A stretch of DNA of 64,000 nt from assembly GCF_019038465.1 (NCBI RefSeq), contig NZ_JAFKRH010000015.1:186001-250000 (forward strand), written 5' to 3'. Source of the stretch: Synechococcus sp. CCY 0621. GTDB lineage: Bacteria; Cyanobacteriota; Cyanobacteriia; PCC-6307; Cyanobiaceae. Position 1 is the stretch's first letter. Every line of letters begins with the position of its first letter. The notes under the pieces are model-generated. The model was not told where the DNA came from and did no database searches. It worked only from the letters and a program-made list of their open reading frames with translations. Of the stretch, positions 60,910 to 64,000 are shown piece by piece. A program made the translations under genes and the position numbers.

Positions 60910-63118
60910 TCATGTGTGGATGTCCGTTTATGCTGCATATCGTGTCCTCAAGTTTTCTTGAAAGTCGGAAGCCAGACTGTTCAAGCGTTTGGTGGATGGC
61001 ATCATAGGTGTTGTCTTCATCTGAATCCGTGTCAAGCCTCTTTTGCAAGCTTACGAACTGAACTGTGGGACTTTTCAGGCTTGCAATCAAGCTGCTCCGA
61101 TCATCCTGGATGTCTACGAAAAGAATAGCTGGCCCACTTCCCAAAGCTTCCGACAGGATTCCCTCATGCATCTGATCGACAATCTGGATTTGTAGTCGGT
61201 CTTTGGATCTAAACCTCTGGGCTAGACCTTCCGCTCGTTTCTGAGACCTTTCATTCAGAATGATCAGTTTCTGAACTCCTAGGCTTTGAAGCCGTGTCTC
61301 CATGCTCTTTGCTCTTTCTGGACGACGAATCCAACGATTCAACTTTGCTGACTTCCGGCGCCACGAAGACAGCACTCGCTGCCGGCGAAGGACATAGTCT
61401 TCTGCAGGATAGATAAACTCTTTACCTTGTGTGATGCCATCACAGATGATGTCAAGGCCGATGTCCACGCCAGGTAGTAATCCCTTCAATGAGCGGACGG
61501 CGGGCTTATAGGGAGGCCATGCTCCAGTCTTCCCCATGCATCGAAGAGGAATCATTCTCCGGTAGAAGAAGTGAAAGGCATACTTTAGTGCCCGTTTCTG
61601 AGTTGTTTCATCGAGCCGTTGGCGTAATGGAAGACTTGCCAGAATCTGCAGGTAGTCTTCTACAGAGCTGGCATCACGGGTTACTTTCTTGTTGCGTATC
61701 CAGGCTTCACCTGCCACGACCACCGGAATCCCAACACTCGTCAGCTCCACGCCTGTCTTGGTTCCGTATATGATCACTGAGTCGCATTTATCCATCACAG
61801 CGTAGGTGCTGATCTGACTCTCTGGTCCGATCACTTTGATATTTTCTGGCAGAGTGGGCCATTGTTTGTTAATCTCAGCGAGCAAGGGTTGCCTCGAGGG
61901 TAGGGTACCTCGGACTTCCGCTGGGTGAATCCGAATCACAAGCTGTAGCTCAGTACGTCCAGAAAAGTATTTGATAGTCTCGAAGACCCAACTCAGCATG
62001 TCAGGGAATGCATTCGCCTCGTAGTGCAGCTGTGCATCCCACATCACATTGGTCAGCATGCCAATGATTGGCTTGGTAAGGTCCAGTCCAAGAGTCTTGT
62101 TTATTTCTTTGAAGTCCTCTTGCGGTTTTTCGTGAAACCATATCCAGTCCCTACTGCCATTGAGACGACTCTGTAGGTACGACAAAACCTGTTTTTGAGC
62201 CGGCTCATCAAACTCGATGTCTTCCCAGTTTGCATTTGGCTCATTTAGCAAGGTGTGGTGATAAGTATCGTCATGGCTAAAGATGAAGCACTTTTTCCGA
62301 TAGGCAATGTTCCATGTACTGACTTTGACCCCTTTTGATCTTAATACTTCTCCTATAACGCCATGAGGGCAGTAGATACCATGGTTGAAACAAGATGACT
62401 GATAGTGGTAGCGATTGGCGAGTTCACTGACAGCATTCATGGTCACGATAGATGCCTCAAGATAACATCTAAGTACTGCTTCCCCCATTTCCTGGTCATC
62501 AAGATTTCCGCTGGCAAAGTAGCGCAATGTCCCTGCATAGGCATGTTCGCCGACTGGGATGTCTGAAACCTTCAAGCTGGAAATCTCTGAGAATGCAACT
62601 TCCTGACTCTTTAACTTGGCGTTTTCTCGTTGCTCACTGGTGACGAGCTCGCTCAGCCGATGGATGTGGATACCTAGGGCAGAAAACAGATACTCTCCTG
62701 TTGCTTGGCATGTCTTGCAGATGATCGACTGAAACTCTGACGAGATGATGTCCTTTGGATCCTTGATCGTTGTGTGCTCAACACGTAGGCACGCTGGCAA
62801 GGCGGCATCACATAGAAGCACATGCACCTCAAACCCACGCAGCGTCAGGGATACTGCAAGGAGACTTTCCATGGAGCTCAGCGCTGCCATCCCTCCAACA
62901 GTTGTAGGCAGCAAGATCTTTGGGGCCCCAACGCATCGTTTCAACCGTTCTTCCCAGAATGAACGCTCACTCCCAAGCAGCCTTGCCCAATCTGGCAGGT
63001 AATCCACATTCTCAACTTTATTTCGAGGTATTCCCTGCACTGTGAGTCCTTGGTCTCTCCTGTTTACCAGTGTTGATAACGGACTGCTCTTCAGGAGATT
63101 GCGAATCCTATCTTTCAT
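60884..63118 (-). CDS. Large KpsS/KpsC-like protein with C-terminal extension
   Basis: The 744-residue protein is a paralogue of the protein at 41978-43576. Shared blocks are KILLPTTVGGMAALSSMESL, the CKTC pair near residue 135, SSCFNHGIYCPHGVIGEVL, TWNIAYRKKCFIFSHDDTYH, NEPNANWEDIEF, QLVIRIHPAEVRG, YAVMDKCDSVIIYGTKTGVE and RNKKVTRDA. Only one CxxC pair is clear, versus two in the paralogue. An extra 160-residue C-terminal domain follows (about 585-744; KLIILNERSQKRAEGLAQRF and AILFVDIQDDRSSLIASL). It overlaps neighbours at both ends, so it is a fully integrated operon member. Confidence 0.75.
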   Translation of the reverse strand: MKDRIRNLLKSSPLSTLVNRRDQGLTVQGIPRNKVENVDYLPDWARLLGSERSFWEERLKRCVGAPKILLPTTVGGMAALSSMESLLAVSLTLRGFEVHVLLCDAALPACLRVEHTTIKDPKDIISSEFQSIICKTCQATGEYLFSALGIHIHRLSELVTSEQRENAKLKSQEVAFSEISSLKVSDIPVGEHAYAGTLRYFASGNLDDQEMGEAVLRCYLEASIVTMNAVSELANRYHYQSSCFNHGIYCPHGVIGEVLRSKGVKVSTWNIAYRKKCFIFSHDDTYHHTLLNEPNANWEDIEFDEPAQKQVLSYLQSRLNGSRDWIWFHEKPQEDFKEINKTLGLDLTKPIIGMLTNVMWDAQLHYEANAFPDMLSWVFETIKYFSGRTELQLVIRIHPAEVRGTLPSRQPLLAEINKQWPTLPENIKVIGPESQISTYAVMDKCDSVIIYGTKTGVELTSVGIPVVVAGEAWIRNKKVTRDASSVEDYLQILASLPLRQRLDETTQKRALKYAFHFFYRRMIPLRCMGKTGAWPPYKPAVRSLKGLLPGVDIGLDIICDGITQGKEFIYPAEDYVLRRQRVLSSWRRKSAKLNRWIRRPERAKSMETRLQSLGVQKLIILNERSQKRAEGLAQRFRSKDRLQIQIVDQMHEGILSEALGSGPAILFVDIQDDRSSLIASLKSPTVQFVSLQKRLDTDSDEDNTYDAIHQTLEQSGFRLSRKLEDTICSINGHPHMIETIYRRI

Positions 63119-64000
63119 GACTGATCGCCTTGTGTCGACTTGTCCAAAGTCTTAGTGACTTCCATTGACTGACTTTCTTGGCAAGCAGCCTTTTGCTCCT
63201 GTGCCTGATCACTGGTTAATTCTGTTGATTCTTGGCCTTTTATCGTTCGGTTGCGATACTCGCGAAAGCAATGCTCAGCTTGCTGACTTGCATCTTTGAA
63301 TTCACAGTATACCTTTCCCATGTTCTTCTTAATCCTTGTCACCTGAGTGTGGTACTTCCACTTCGAGCGGTACCGCTCGGCGTCTTCCATCTGAGTACGG
63401 TTATTTTGTACTCTAACAAGCTCACCGTTGTCCATGTAGTGCTCAATGTAGCAACTGTCTGCCTCAAGTATCTTGTATCCTCGTTCCCAGATCTTTAGGC
63501 AGAGGTCTCCATCTGCTTTGTAAAACTTGTAATAGTCTTCCTCTGCCCATCCGACATCCTCTAGGGCACGACGCAGAAATAGTCCATGATTAACCATGAG
63601 CTTTCCGCCTAACGTCCTCTGCACGTAGTAGTTTTCTTCATCAGGCCAGTTTCGGAAGTAGAAAGCGAGTCCTCCAATCCTGGCTTTTCGACTTAGTCTT
63701 TCGAACTGTTCTGTGCCTCTTCTGAGAGACCCCGGCAGGAGTATGCAATCATCACTCACCATCAAAACATATTTTCCTTGAGCAATCTTGAAACCTAAGT
63801 TCATGAAATATCCCCAGCTGCGACGAGGACCTGGTGATTCTGGATCCCGGCCTCGGTTGTGTTGAATGATTGTCACGATGTCTGTCTGGCTGCTCAGCCA
63901 TTCAATGGATCCATCAGTTGATCCACCATCAATGACAATCAGTTCGCTGTTGAGTTCACGGCTCTCCGTTCGGACATTATCAATTGTCTTTATGAGCAGC
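63115..64000 (-). CDS. GT2 glycosyltransferase (5' end beyond window)
   Basis: The open frame continues to the window edge. Translation back from position 64000 gives ELIVIDGGSTDGSIEWLSSQ and then GYFMNLGFKIAQGKYVLMVS followed by DDCILLPGS. These are the GT2 substrate loops (DGGSTDG and SDD) of a GT-A enzyme. After the catalytic region (GLAFYFRNWPDEENYY, VNHGLFLRRALEDVGWAEED, DGDLCLKIWERGYKI) comes a charged tail of about 70 residues. An internal GTG at 63876 should not be used as the start. It overlaps the KpsS-like gene by 4 bases. Confidence 0.88.
   Translation of the reverse strand, partial: LLIKTIDNVRTESRELNSELIVIDGGSTDGSIEWLSSQTDIVTIIQHNRGRDPESPGPRRSWGYFMNLGFKIAQGKYVLMVSDDCILLPGSLRRGTEQFERLSRKARIGGLAFYFRNWPDEENYYVQRTLGGKLMVNHGLFLRRALEDVGWAEEDYYKFYKADGDLCLKIWERGYKILEADSCYIEHYMDNGELVRVQNNRTQMEDAERYRSKWKYHTQVTRIKKNMGKVYCEFKDASQQAEHCFREYRNRTIKGQESTELTSDQAQEQKAACQESQSMEVTKTLDKSTQGDQS

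Noticed and set aside
63115-63876. GT2 gene starting at the internal GTG at 63876
   Set aside because: The frame stays open to 64000 and encodes the conserved DGGSTDG loop upstream, so the gene begins beyond the window.
1-64000. tRNA genes and CRISPR arrays
   Set aside because: No T-loop-type GGTTCGAATCC sequence with matching stems and no regularly spaced repeat were found by eye.

Overview
The window comes from a GC-rich unicellular cyanobacterium, most like the Synechococcus/Cyanobium group. Evidence: sqdB/sqdX for sulfolipid, psbZ, a Psb34 (ssl1498-type) gene, a Ycf37-like TPR protein, a DUF561/Ycf23 protein, a MgdA-like glucosyltransferase, a duplicated-ACT aspartokinase, and repeated HIP1 octamers (GCGATCGC, for example at 3539, 6055, 6750, 7853, 29644, 30619 and 46096). 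No tRNA, rRNA or CRISPR array was seen.

Region 1 (1 to about 38.08 kb) is very GC-rich, tightly packed core chromosome. It holds sulfolipid synthesis (sqdB-sqdX), psb34, thiG, rpmI-rplT, a SpoIID-like exported protein, mgdA, and a long minus-strand run tig-clpP-clpX-(LRAT-like gene)-dnaX. Next come asd-dapA-rnj, tilS, ycf23, uvrB and mscL. A minus-strand chain follows: (Phd-PIN fusion)-holA-lysC-(MBL/GAF protein)-(sugar dehydrogenase)-mscL. Then cobH, mutS, ribH-rfbA-rfbC, psbZ and a bacterial sugar transferase. Many start codons are GTG or TTG, and many genes overlap by 4 bases.

Region 2 (about 38.08 to 64 kb) drops sharply to a much lower GC content and is a surface-polysaccharide island. 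A minus-strand operon (43576 to 38513) encodes a large KpsS/KpsC-like protein, a glycosyltransferase, a NeuB-type synthase, a KdsC-type HAD phosphatase and a NeuA-type cytidylyltransferase. That set would suffice for a CMP-activated nonulosonate, possibly CMP-KDN. A plus-strand block (43751 to 45023) has a GT2 and a cupin, with an HpcH/HpaI aldolase facing them. A lone GT-C-like membrane protein follows. A second plus-strand operon (49274 to 53284) encodes GtrB-, WecD-, GtrA-, methyltransferase- and WecE-like proteins. It can consume dTDP-4-keto-6-deoxyglucose, whose synthesis starts with rfbA at 35.1 kb. A final minus-strand operon (64000 to 57809, running off the window) has a GT2, a second KpsS-like paralogue, a GT2-GT4 fusion and an FkbM methyltransferase.

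The island is littered with IS3-family debris: a nearly complete but frameshifted element with 16-bp terminal inverted repeats (53721 to 55476) and two decayed fragments (about 48.35 and 57.5 kb). The most interesting items are the compact nonulosonate cassette, the pair of large Cys-containing KpsS-like paralogues, a single-chain antitoxin-PIN toxin fusion with its own palindromic operator candidate, an MBL/pseudo-receiver/GAF fusion, and a 24-bp inverted repeat over the fkbM start codon.
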